Shown piece after piece: positions 6,396-14,365 of a DNA stretch of 18,757 nucleotides (its first letter is position 1; each line of letters starts with the position of its first letter). Source of the DNA: JAAAPF01 sp964481035 (lineage in GTDB: Bacteria; Pseudomonadota; Alphaproteobacteria; Geminicoccales; Geminicoccaceae); contig CAYZSE010000065.1 in assembly GCA_964481035.1 (NCBI GenBank), positions 1 to 18,757 of the forward strand, given 5' to 3'. Made by a program: the position numbers and the translations under genes. The notes under the pieces were generated by a model, which saw only the letters and a list, made by a program, of their open reading frames with translations, was not told the origin of the DNA and ran no database searches.

Positions 6396-8897
6396 TCAGG
6401 AAAGTCGAGACGACCGCTCGTCGCCACCGTGGCCGCCGCGGCCGCCGTGGCCGCCGGCAGGAAACGCCGCCGAGGAGGGGGTCGAGGCCAGCGTTGCCGG
6501 GCAAGGCGTAGGCGTGGCCAGCAGGCCTTCCGCGGTCGTCGGATCGACCGCGCGACCGAACAGGTAACCCTGCCCGAGATCGCAGCCCAGTGTTTCGAGT
6601 ACGGCGAGTTCGGCCGAGGTCTCGATCCCCTCGGCGACGACCTCGAGCCGCAGCGCATGGCCGAGCGCGACGATGCCCTCGAGCAGAAGGCGGCGATCGG
6701 CGTCGCGATCGACCTCGCTCACGAAGCAGCGATCGATCTTGAGGTGGTCGAAGGGCAAGCCGCTCAGATAGGCGAGGCTGGAAAAGCCGGTGCCGAAGTC
6801 GTCGAGCGAGAGCTTCACCCCGAGCGCGCGAAGCTCGCCGAGCATGCCGCTGACGGCGCCGCGGTGGTGGTCGAGAAACACGTTCTCGGTCACCTCGAGC
6901 ACCAGGTTGGCGGCCGGCATGGCGTGCGCGGCGAGCGCGGCCCGGGTTTCCGCCACCAGATCGATGTGCCAGAGCTGGGCTGGCGACACGTTCACGGACA
7001 CCGCCACCTCCGGGCGCCCGGCCGCGGCGAAGCGCCGCCACTGCGCGCAGGCGCGGCGCAGCACGTAGCGGCCGAGCTCCCCGATCAGGCTCGACTGCTC
7101 GGCGAGCGCCACGAACTCGCTCGGCGGGATCATGCCACGCTGCGGATGCCGCCAGCGCGCGAGCGCCTCGAAGCCGACGATCGCCCCGCTCTGGAGGTCG
7201 ATCTGCGGCTGGTAGTGCAGGTCGAGGCTTTCGGTCGCGATGGCCTCGCGCAGCTCGGCGATGAGGTCGAGCCGAAGCCGCCGCGACCGGTCGAGCGAGC
7301 GGTCGAACAGCCGGATCCCGTCCCGCCCCTCGCTTTTCATCTGGTAGAGGGCGAGATCGGCGTTGCGCAGCCAGGCTTCCGCCTCGGTCGCATCCTGCGG
7401 CAGAAGCGCGACACCGACGCTCGCGCCGATGGTCACGCTGGTGCCGTTCAAGACGAACGGCTCCCTGAGCGCGGCGACCAGACGCTCGGCGACGTCGCGG
7501 GCGGCATCGACGTGGCCGACGCCGCCGAGCACGAGCGCGAACTCGTCGCTGCCCAACCGCGCCACCAGGTCGGCGCCGCGGCTGCCCGCGAGCAGCCGGT
7601 CCGCGACCAGGACCAGCAGGCGATCGCCCGCCGCGTGACCGAGCGTGTCGTTGACGACCTTGAAGCGGTCGAGGTTCAAGAGCAGCAACGCCGCGGGTTG
7701 ACCGTCCCGATCGTACCGCGCCACGGCGTGGGCGAGCGCCTCGTGCAGGGCCGAGCGATTGGCGAGCGCAGTGAGCCCGTCGCGGTAGGCGAGGTCGTGC
7801 AGGCGACGCTCGAGACGTTTCTGCTCGGTGACGTTCTGGACGACGCCGAAGATCGAGACACCCGCCGCGGACACCTCGCGATGGAAGGTGCAGCGCATCC
7901 GCTTGCCGTCCGGGTCGTGGCCGTCCAGGCAGACCTCGACGGCGCGACGGTGGCCGCGCGCGAGCGCCGTCCGCACCGAGGCCAGGAGGCGGCGGCGGCA
8001 GCGTGGACAAACCCGGCGAAGCAGCTCGACCACCGGCCAGCGGTCGGCCGCGGGATCGAGACCAAGGAGATGCGTGAGGTTGGACGAGCCGACGAGGTAC
8101 CGGGTTCCCGCCTGCCAACGCCAGCTGGCGAGACCGGCGACGCGCTGCGCCATGTGCAGCTCGCGCGTCTGCCGGGCGAGCGTCGCCTTGGCGCGGCGCA
8201 GCTCGGTGACGTCAGGGCCGTCAGCGCCCAGGCCGACGACCCGCTCCGTCGCCTCGCGCATCGGCACCTCGAGCGCCCTCCGCGTTCCCTCTCGACCCCG
8301 CTCGCGACGGCACGGCTGCTCGACGACGAGGGGCGCGCCGGCGGCGAGCGCGCGCCGGTCGGCGCCGATGAAGGGGGCGACCTCCTCCGGCGGGTAGAAA
8401 TCGACGTCGCGTTGGCCCATCGACTCGTCCAGCTCTCGACCCATGAACCTCCCGGTCGCCGCAACGGCGAACAGGAACCGGGCTTCGTCCTCCCCGGCCG
8501 ACACGCGATCGAGAACGCTGTCCAGCACCTGCTGCAGAAGCCGTGGATCGAGCGGCGCGCCGTTCTCGGCACAGCGGTACAGCCGTAGGCCGCCCAGCCC
8601 GCCCGTCGCCACGGCGGTGCCGGCCGGCGCGCCGTCGTCGTCGCGCCCTGGCAACCAGCCGTCCCGCGGCTGGATCTCCGCAAGCGGCCGCCCGGCGAGC
8701 GCGGCCGCGTCTTGCACGCCGACCGCGCGCGCCGCCGCCCGGTTGGCGAGGACGATCAAACCGGCATCGTCGGCGACGCACAGCGGCTCGGCGATCCCGT
8801 CGAGGAGAGCCGTGACGATAGCGTCGTGGCCGGGTTCGGCGACGATCGCTGCTGGCTTGCGCCCGGAGGCGCCGTCGGCTCGCACATGCTCGTCCAT
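6396..8897 (-). CDS. PAS-GGDEF-EAL cyclic-di-GMP signalling protein
   Basis: A protein of about 833 residues. The N-terminal third has PAS-like modules near residues 15-70, 110-190 and 230-345 and no membrane helix, so it is probably a cytosolic sensor. The GGDEF domain follows (LAYRDGLTALANR start). Its signature is GSDEF near residue 449, so cyclase activity may be weak or lost. The EAL domain keeps its catalytic set: FEALARW, VSVNVSP, LEVTEN, LSLDDFGTGFSSL, LKIDRCFV, VAEGIET and LGQGYLFG. It is therefore probably a c-di-GMP phosphodiesterase. The C-terminal tail is low-complexity Gly/His (GGHGGRGGHGG). The ATG at 8897 is chosen although its ribosome site is poor; a TTG at 9008 adds 37 unlike residues. 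It lies downstream of the secreted phytase-like protein gene on the same strand. Confidence 0.88.
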   Translation of the reverse strand: MDEHVRADGASGRKPAAIVAEPGHDAIVTALLDGIAEPLCVADDAGLIVLANRAAARAVGVQDAAALAGRPLAEIQPRDGWLPGRDDDGAPAGTAVATGGLGGLRLYRCAENGAPLDPRLLQQVLDSVLDRVSAGEDEARFLFAVAATGRFMGRELDESMGQRDVDFYPPEEVAPFIGADRRALAAGAPLVVEQPCRRERGREGTRRALEVPMREATERVVGLGADGPDVTELRRAKATLARQTRELHMAQRVAGLASWRWQAGTRYLVGSSNLTHLLGLDPAADRWPVVELLRRVCPRCRRRLLASVRTALARGHRRAVEVCLDGHDPDGKRMRCTFHREVSAAGVSIFGVVQNVTEQKRLERRLHDLAYRDGLTALANRSALHEALAHAVARYDRDGQPAALLLLNLDRFKVVNDTLGHAAGDRLLVLVADRLLAGSRGADLVARLGSDEFALVLGGVGHVDAARDVAERLVAALREPFVLNGTSVTIGASVGVALLPQDATEAEAWLRNADLALYQMKSEGRDGIRLFDRSLDRSRRLRLDLIAELREAIATESLDLHYQPQIDLQSGAIVGFEALARWRHPQRGMIPPSEFVALAEQSSLIGELGRYVLRRACAQWRRFAAAGRPEVAVSVNVSPAQLWHIDLVAETRAALAAHAMPAANLVLEVTENVFLDHHRGAVSGMLGELRALGVKLSLDDFGTGFSSLAYLSGLPFDHLKIDRCFVSEVDRDADRRLLLEGIVALGHALRLEVVAEGIETSAELAVLETLGCDLGQGYLFGRAVDPTTAEGLLATPTPCPATLASTPSSAAFPAGGHGGRGGHGGDERSSRLS

Positions 8898-9023
8898 CGT
8901 CGCGTCGCGATCCGCAATCGTGTTGCGGGCCTCCCGAGCGGGCGGCCCTTGGCACGAGAGATGACATTGCCGCGCTAACGAACGGTGAAGAGCGGATAGG
9001 CCCGTCAACTCTGCCGCACGCGC

Positions 9024-11213
9024 TCAGAACCGGCCGAGCCGCAAGAACAGGGTCTCCCCCGAGGCGTCGTCGACGCCGTCGTTGTCGGTCACGGCGAAGG
9101 CGTTGCCGGCGGCGTCGACCGCGAAGCCCTCGACCTTGTCCTGGACGTAGCCGTGGAAGGCAGCGAGGTGCGGCACGAGGTCCAGCACCTCGGTCTTCGC
9201 CACCACGGGCAGCTCGCCGCCGAGCGGCGCCGCCTTCATCTCGGCGGTCGGCACGGCGAAGAGCTTCTTCAAGACCGCGGCGTCGCCGATCTGGTTGTCG
9301 CGCTCGACGATGTACACCGTATCGCCGACGGCGGTGATCTCCGACAGGCCGACCCAGCCGGCGCCCTTGGGCTCCAGCGGGTAGCGCACGCCCCCCCACT
9401 CGCCCGTGGCCGGCGTGTAGGCGACGAGCTTGACGGTGCCCGCGGGGTCGTCCTGCCACTCGCGCTGGACCGCCATCCAGAGCTGCAGGTCGTCACCTTC
9501 CCCCACCGCGGTGATGCCTTCGAAGCCGAAGCGGATCTCGTGCGCGGCCAACGCCTCGGGGATGGCCACCTCCTCGACGACGGTGCCCGTCGCGTCGACG
9601 TGCAGGATGACGTGCGGCCGATCGCGGTCGGTGCGCCCCTCGCTGGCCAGCCAGAAGGTGCCGTCGGGCAGCGCCGCGATGCCCTCGAGGTCGAGATAGG
9701 GCACGGGCTCGCCGTCGCGGCTGACCGTCACCGCCGAGGTGATCAGTGCCGGCGTCGTCGCCGTGTCGATCGTCAAAATCTGGGGGTTCGCGGCGTAGAA
9801 GCTGTCGGTGACGGCGTAGAGCACGCCCGGTGCGGCGGGATGCGCGGCGAGGCCCGAGAGCGCGCCCCAGCCGAGCGGCAGGCCGGCCGCGTCGACGGTC
9901 GACATGATGGTCGGATAGACGGCCGCCGCCGCCTGACGCTCGTAGATCATCACGTGCGAGCGGACGCCGCCGTCCTCCACGAGATCCTCCTCGTTGGCGA
10001 CGACCAGGAGGTCGCGGGCGGGGATCGCGACCGCGCCCTCGGGACCGAGGCCGGCCGGCAGGATCTGCACGAGCTCGGGCGCGCCGCCGGTGTCGCGGTA
10101 GACGCCCACGACCGAGGCGCGCTCCGCGAGCACGAACATCAGCGTCTCGTCGCCGAAGACGCCGACCTCCAGGCCCTCGGGCTCGACGCCCTTGTTGCCG
10201 CTGCGCTCGTCCGGATAGTGGCCGAGGCGCGCCACCGCGTACTCGAAGCTCATGCCGCTCTCGTAGAGGACCTCGCCGCTGCTGCTCATGATGGTGAAGC
10301 CGCGCGAGCCGCCCTCGTAGTCGCCCTCGTTGGCCATCACGAAGCGCTCGTCGTCGAGCCACTTGGCGGCGTCGGGCTCGCGCTTGACGCCCTCGAGCGC
10401 GCCCGTGAAGCGGATCGCGCCCTCCTCCTCGACATCGACGTCGGCGAGATCGACAGCACCTGCCGAAAAGTGCGCGACGACCTCGCCCGCCGCCCCGTCG
10501 ACGATCACGAGGTGGTTGTTCTCCTGCAACGTGACGAGGACGTGGCCTTGGCCGTTGATGTCGACGAACTCGGGCTCGGGGTCCTCGGGGGCCACCTCGG
10601 CGAGGCCCGTGAGGTCGACGGTGCGCAGGCTCGCGCAGTCGGGCGCGCCCGTCTCCATGAGGTCGACGAGAACGAGCGCGCCGGCCGGGAGCTGCGGGAT
10701 GATGCCGTCGTTCAGGTCCTCGTCGCGCTCGTTCTCGATGGCGACGGCGAGCAACCGCCCGTCGGACGACACGGCGACGCTGTCGGGCTGGCCGCCGAGG
10801 TCGCAGGTCGCGACGACCGCGCCGCTGTCGAGGGCGATGGCGTCGAGCCGTCCCGACGGCGCGACGTAGCTCTCCGAGGTGTTGACGCCGACCAGCGCCG
10901 AGCCGCCGACGACGACCACCGAGGTCGGCTCGCCGTTCATCATGACGACGCCACGAGGCTCCGGGCTCGCCGGATCGGTGATGTCGATCATCCCGATCGC
11001 GCCCAAGGGGCTGTCGGAATAGACGAGCATGGTGCCGTCGGCGGTCGCCGTGATGATCTCGGACGACGTCACCGTCGCCGGATCCGTCTCCGCCTCTAGG
11101 TTGGCCGCGACCGGGAACGAGGCGATCCGGTTGAAGTTCATCTGGGCCGAGGCGGTCCCGGCCGTCCCCGCCGCCATGATCGCTGCCACTGCACCGACGA
11201 CCTGCACACGCAT
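9024..11213 (-). CDS. Secreted two-part protein: choice-of-anchor-I-like propeller plus phytase-like esterase domain
   Basis: A 729-residue exported protein with a signal peptide ending near ASA-QM (about residue 23). Residues about 30-430 look like the beta-propeller of choice-of-anchor-I proteins: repeated VVVVGGSALVGVNTS, VDINGQGHVLVTLQENNHLV and GPEGAVAIPARDLLVVANEE segments. Residues about 437-729 match the phytase-like esterase family: LSGLAAHP, YLDLEGIAALPDGTFWLASEG, FGFEGITAVGEG and DKVEGFAVDAAGNAFAVTDND. Substrates are unknown; relatives are annotated as phosphoesterase-like by similarity only. There is no C-terminal anchor. The ATG at 11213 has GGGAG eight bases upstream. It diverges from the haem operon across a 406-base control region. 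Confidence 0.85.
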   Translation of the reverse strand: MRVQVVGAVAAIMAAGTAGTASAQMNFNRIASFPVAANLEAETDPATVTSSEIITATADGTMLVYSDSPLGAIGMIDITDPASPEPRGVVMMNGEPTSVVVVGGSALVGVNTSESYVAPSGRLDAIALDSGAVVATCDLGGQPDSVAVSSDGRLLAVAIENERDEDLNDGIIPQLPAGALVLVDLMETGAPDCASLRTVDLTGLAEVAPEDPEPEFVDINGQGHVLVTLQENNHLVIVDGAAGEVVAHFSAGAVDLADVDVEEEGAIRFTGALEGVKREPDAAKWLDDERFVMANEGDYEGGSRGFTIMSSSGEVLYESGMSFEYAVARLGHYPDERSGNKGVEPEGLEVGVFGDETLMFVLAERASVVGVYRDTGGAPELVQILPAGLGPEGAVAIPARDLLVVANEEDLVEDGGVRSHVMIYERQAAAAVYPTIMSTVDAAGLPLGWGALSGLAAHPAAPGVLYAVTDSFYAANPQILTIDTATTPALITSAVTVSRDGEPVPYLDLEGIAALPDGTFWLASEGRTDRDRPHVILHVDATGTVVEEVAIPEALAAHEIRFGFEGITAVGEGDDLQLWMAVQREWQDDPAGTVKLVAYTPATGEWGGVRYPLEPKGAGWVGLSEITAVGDTVYIVERDNQIGDAAVLKKLFAVPTAEMKAAPLGGELPVVAKTEVLDLVPHLAAFHGYVQDKVEGFAVDAAGNAFAVTDNDGVDDASGETLFLRLGRF

Positions 11214-11475
11214 CGACAGTCTCCCAATCCCGTGAGTTTTCTTCACTCGGTGTCTCGGTGTGACGCACAGCCAAGACAATTTGATGACAACCGCTGCCGC
11301 CGGCGAGGCCCGAGAATCGCCGCTCGCCGTCGGCAGCTTGGTTCCCGTCGCGTCACCGCGCCGATCCGACGGGCCAGGATCCCTCTGCTTCGGTGCACCG
11401 GGCGCCGACCGGGGCGCGGTGGCTGCCCGGACGTGGCGAGTGGCCGCCGCGAAGCGGCCGGGTACGGGCTTCGAT

Positions 11476-11519
11476 TTGGAATAGTTACAAGTAAAATTGG
11501 AATATGGAAGCATTCCAAT
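11476..11519. promoter_or_regulatory. Candidate operator: three TTGGAAT half-sites upstream of hmuT
   Basis: TTGGAAT occurs at 11476-11482 and 11497-11503, 21 bases apart (two helical turns), and inverted (ATTCCAA) at 11512-11518. The last two form a perfect dyad, ATTGGAAT-N8-ATTCCAAT. The site stands about 100 bases before the hmuT start. Haem-uptake operons of alphaproteobacteria are commonly under Irr, RirA or Fur control. The half-site does not clearly match their usual boxes, so the regulator is left open. Confidence 0.5.
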
Positions 11520-11560
11520 ATTTACGCTTTGTTTGATGCTGATTGACGCATTCGGAGATT

Positions 11561-11578
11561 TCCGGTTACAGAACCGGA
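11561..11578 (+). promoter_or_regulatory. Small hairpin in the hmuT leader
   Basis: TCCGGTT-ACAG-AACCGGA is a perfect 7-base stem with a 4-base loop, ending 41 bases before the hmuT ATG. There is no T-run after it, so it is not a typical terminator. It may be an mRNA leader structure or a second protein-binding dyad. Confidence 0.35.
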
Positions 11579-11619
11579 GCGGTTCGCATTGGACGAGCCG
11601 TGTCGAGGGAGGGGCGCGC

Positions 11620-12486
11620 ATGGGTTTCGGGGCCGACAAGCGAGGGCTCGTCGTCGCCGCCGCGCTGCTGCTCGCGGTCGGCCCGGCGCTCGCCGCGGGC
11701 CGGATCGTGGCCGTGGGCGGTGACGTCACTGAGATCGTCTTCGCGCTCGGCGCGGGCGATCGGCTGGTCGCCGTCGACAGCACGAGCCGGCATCCGGAGG
11801 CCGCCGAAGACCTGCCCGATGTCGGCTATCTGCGGCGGCTCGCCGCCGAGCCGATCGTGGCGCTCGACCCCGACCTCGTCCTCGCCAGTGCGGCGGCGGG
11901 ACCGCCGGTCGTCATCGACCAGCTGAGGGGCGCCGGCGTACGGGTGGTCGAGATCCCCGACGCGCCGGACGTGGCGGGCGTCGTCGCCAAGGTCGAAGCG
12001 GTCGGCGAGGCTCTCGGGCTTCGCGACGAGGCGGCGCAACTCGCCCTGGACGTTCGGGGCCAAGTCGCCGCGGTTCAGGGGGCGCTCGCGGCGCTCGAGA
12101 GCCGCCCGCGCGTGCTCTTCATGCTCAATGTCGGCCGCGGCGCACCGCTGACGGGCGGGCGCGACACGTCGGCTGCCGCCATCATCGCGCTGGCGGGCGG
12201 GACCAACGCCGTTGACGGGTTCGCGGGCTACAAGCCGCTCTCGCAGGAGGCTGCGATCGCCGCGGCGCCCGACGTCGTGCTGCTGCCGGCGGCAACACTG
12301 GAGGCTCTCGGCGGTCCCGACGCGCTGCTCGCGCGGCCCGAGCTGCGCTCGAGCCCGGCGGCGGCGACGGGCCGCGTCGTCGCGATGGACGGGCTTCTGC
12401 TCTTGGGCTTCGGGCCGCGGCTCGGCGAGGCCGTCACGACGCTCGCCCGCGCGCTCCACCCCGATCTGATCCTGGCCGAGCGATGA
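11620..12486 (+). CDS. hmuT: Haem ABC transporter substrate-binding protein HmuT
   Basis: A 288-residue periplasmic binding protein with a signal peptide ending near ALAAG (residues 24-27). The class III (TroA/BtuF-like) fold is shown by GRIVAVGGDVTEIVFALG at the start of the mature chain. The DVGYLRRL segment holds Tyr70, at the place of the haem-ligating Tyr in ShuT and PhuT. The ATG at 11620 has GGGAGGGG five bases upstream; an earlier in-frame ATG at 11497 lies inside the operator and adds a leader unlike the family. It is the first gene of a five-gene operon and overlaps hmuU by 4 bases (ATGA). Confidence 0.92.
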   Translation: MGFGADKRGLVVAAALLLAVGPALAAGRIVAVGGDVTEIVFALGAGDRLVAVDSTSRHPEAAEDLPDVGYLRRLAAEPIVALDPDLVLASAAAGPPVVIDQLRGAGVRVVEIPDAPDVAGVVAKVEAVGEALGLRDEAAQLALDVRGQVAAVQGALAALESRPRVLFMLNVGRGAPLTGGRDTSAAAIIALAGGTNAVDGFAGYKPLSQEAAIAAAPDVVLLPAATLEALGGPDALLARPELRSSPAAATGRVVAMDGLLLLGFGPRLGEAVTTLARALHPDLILAER

Positions 12487-13550
12487 CGGCGGCTGCCCTT
12501 CCCGTCGCGGCGCGCCTCGCCGGTGCGCTGGACCGGCGGCAGCGCCGCCGCCGGCTCCTACTGGCCGCGGGGGTGATCGCACTGCTGCTCGCGGTCGTGG
12601 CCGGCCTCGGTGTCGGTGCCGTGATCGTCGCGCCCTTGGAGGTCCTCGGCGTGCTCCTCGGCTCGGGTAGCGATCCGGTGGCGTCGAGCGTCGTCATGGA
12701 TCTGCGCCTGCCGCGCGTCGCGACCGGCATCCTCGTCGGCGCGGCGCTCGCCGTCGCCGGGGCGGCGATGCAGGGCCTCTTCAAAAACCCGCTGGCCGAT
12801 CCGGGGCTCGTCGGCGTCTCCAGCGGGGCGGCCCTCGGTGCGGTCGTCGTCATCGTCGCGCTGGGCGAGGTCTTCGCACCATGGCGCCCGCTGCTCCTGC
12901 CGCTCGCGGCCTTCGCGGGCGCGCTCGCGGCGACCCTCGTCGTCCAGCGGCTCGCCACCTACGAGGGCCGGACCACGACCGCGATGCTGCTGCTCGCCGG
13001 CATCGCCATCAACGCCATCGCCGGCGCGGGGCTCGGGCTCGCGGCCTTCTTCAGCACCGACCAGCAGCTGCGCGACCTCACCTTCTGGACGCTCGGCAGC
13101 CTCGCCGGCACCGATCCCCGGGCGCTGTGGCCCGCGGCCGTGCTCATGGGCATCGCCGTCCTCGGCCTGCCGCTCCTCGCCCGCGTTCTCGACGCTTGCC
13201 TCCTGGGCGAGCGCGAGGCCGGCCATCTCGGCATCGACGTGGAGCGGGCGAAGCTTCTGCTCATCGCGCTGGTGGCGCTGGGCACCGGTGCTGCCGTCGC
13301 CGCCTGCGGTATCATCGGCTTCGTCGGGCTCGTCGTGCCGCACCTGGCGCGCCTCCTCGTCGGCGCCGACCACCGCTGGCTGATGCCGGTGAGCGCGCTG
13401 CTCGGCGCCGCGCTCCTGCTCACGGCCGACATCGGCGCGCGGCTCCTCGTGCTGCCGGCGGAGCTGCCCATCGGCATCCTCACGAGCGCGCTCGGCGGGC
13501 CGTTCTTCCTCGCCCTGCTGCTCGCCAACCGCCGCCGGTTCACCGTCTGA
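12483..13550 (+). CDS. hmuU: Haem ABC transporter permease HmuU (FecCD family)
   Basis: A 355-residue inner-membrane permease with about ten helices, the usual size for the FecCD/BtuC family. Hallmarks are DLRLPRVATGILVGAALAV, then GAAMQGLFKNPLADPGLVG with VSSGAALGA, the GRTTTAMLLLAG segment, and near the C-terminus GIIGFVGLVVPHLARLLVG, the coupling region that contacts the ATPase. It would pass haem handed over by HmuT into the cytoplasm as a homodimer with HmuV. The ATG overlaps the hmuT stop, and its TGA shares one base with the hmuV ATG (TGATG). Confidence 0.93.
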   Translation: MTAAALPVAARLAGALDRRQRRRRLLLAAGVIALLLAVVAGLGVGAVIVAPLEVLGVLLGSGSDPVASSVVMDLRLPRVATGILVGAALAVAGAAMQGLFKNPLADPGLVGVSSGAALGAVVVIVALGEVFAPWRPLLLPLAAFAGALAATLVVQRLATYEGRTTTAMLLLAGIAINAIAGAGLGLAAFFSTDQQLRDLTFWTLGSLAGTDPRALWPAAVLMGIAVLGLPLLARVLDACLLGEREAGHLGIDVERAKLLLIALVALGTGAAVAACGIIGFVGLVVPHLARLLVGADHRWLMPVSALLGAALLLTADIGARLLVLPAELPIGILTSALGGPFFLALLLANRRRFTV

Positions 13551-14365
13551 TGCTGGCGGCGGAGCGCGTGGGCGTGCTCGTCGGTCGCCGCTGGCTCATC
13601 GCCGGCGTGTCGCTGCAGGTCCGCCCCGGCGAGCTCGCCGTCGTGCTCGGGCCCAACGGTGCCGGCAAGTCGACGCTGCTCGCCTGCCTCTCGGGCGCGC
13701 TGCGGCTCAGCACGGGTCGCGTCACCATCGACGGCCGACCGCTCGCCGGGGTTGAGCCACGCGAGCTGGCCCGCCGCCGGGCGGTCCTGGCGCAGGCCAA
13801 CGTCATTACCATGCCCATCCACGCCGAGGAGATCGTGGCGCTCGGCCGGGTGCCGCACGTCGAGCCGGCCGCGGCGACGCGCGAGGTCGTCGCGGGCGCC
13901 ATGGTGGCGGCAGACGGCGACGGCTTCATCGGCCGAACGGTGCCGACGCTCTCGGGCGGCGAGCAGCAGCGGGTGCACCTCGCCCGCGCGCTCGCCCAGA
14001 TCTGGCCCGAGCCGCCCGGCCGGCCCCGCTATCTGCTGCTCGACGAGCCGACCGCCAGCCTCGATCTCGCGCACCAGGCGCAGGTCATGGCGACCGCCCG
14101 AGCGCTCGCCGACGCCGGCCACGGCGTCTTGGCCATCCTCCACGACCTCAACCTCGCCGCCGCCACCGCCGACCGTCTCGTCGTCCTCGACCGCGGCCGG
14201 CTCGTCGCCGCCGGTCCGCCCGGCGCGGTCCTGACCGCCGAGCTCGTCGCGCAGGTGTTCGGCCTCGGCGCCGACATCCTCGCCCGCCCCGACGGCCTCG
14301 GACCGCTCGTCGTCCCGCACGCGCTGCCACCGCGCCCGCTGCCGATCCAGGGAGCTGAGCCATGA
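13550..14365 (+). CDS. hmuV: Haem ABC transporter ATP-binding protein HmuV
   Basis: A 271-residue ATPase with all ABC motifs. Walker A is GPNGAGKST (34-42), the Q-loop Gln82, the signature LSGGEQQR (134-141), Walker B YLLLDEP with Asp165 and Glu166, the D-loop SLD, and the switch His198 in ILHDLN. The HAEEIVALGR segment after the Q-loop is typical of the haem/siderophore/B12 importers. It powers HmuU. The start follows the hmuU stop with one base shared, and its TGA overlaps the next ATG. Confidence 0.93.
   Translation: MLAAERVGVLVGRRWLIAGVSLQVRPGELAVVLGPNGAGKSTLLACLSGALRLSTGRVTIDGRPLAGVEPRELARRRAVLAQANVITMPIHAEEIVALGRVPHVEPAAATREVVAGAMVAADGDGFIGRTVPTLSGGEQQRVHLARALAQIWPEPPGRPRYLLLDEPTASLDLAHQAQVMATARALADAGHGVLAILHDLNLAAATADRLVVLDRGRLVAAGPPGAVLTAELVAQVFGLGADILARPDGLGPLVVPHALPPRPLPIQGAEP

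Larger units (their letters stand above)
11214..11619. promoter_or_regulatory. 406-base divergent control region (phytase-like gene / haem operon)
   Basis: This non-coding stretch separates the divergent starts of the secreted phytase-like gene and hmuT. The left 250 bases are GC-rich and hold nothing recognisable. From about 11470 to 11580 the DNA becomes AT-rich and carries the TTGGAAT half-sites and a small hairpin, listed separately. A possible promoter for hmuT uses TTGGAA at 11497-11502 and TATTTA at 11519-11524 (spacing 16), which would place the half-sites over the promoter. No protein-coding reading with a ribosome site is seen. Confidence 0.5.

Noticed and set aside
5527..8118. Minus-strand frame of more than 860 codons
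   Set aside because: It runs through both the GGDEF-EAL and FAH-family genes in a different frame, with an Arg/Pro-rich product; only its 5952-6400 part was kept as a query.
6348..8588. Long plus-strand open frame of more than 700 codons
   Set aside because: It is antisense to the GGDEF-EAL gene, has a skewed Arg/Glu/Ala composition and no domain. Such frames arise in high-GC coding DNA.
9153..11099. Long plus-strand open frame of about 650 codons
   Set aside because: It is antisense to the phytase-like gene, His/Arg/Asp-rich and without recognisable motifs.
11476..11519. Reading the hmuT dyad as a Fur or Irr box
   Set aside because: The TTGGAAT-N-ATTCCAA pattern does not match the consensus boxes well enough to name the regulator.
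11497..11619. Upstream in-frame extension of hmuT
   Set aside because: It would begin inside the operator dyad, lacks a ribosome site, and puts residues before a proper signal peptide.
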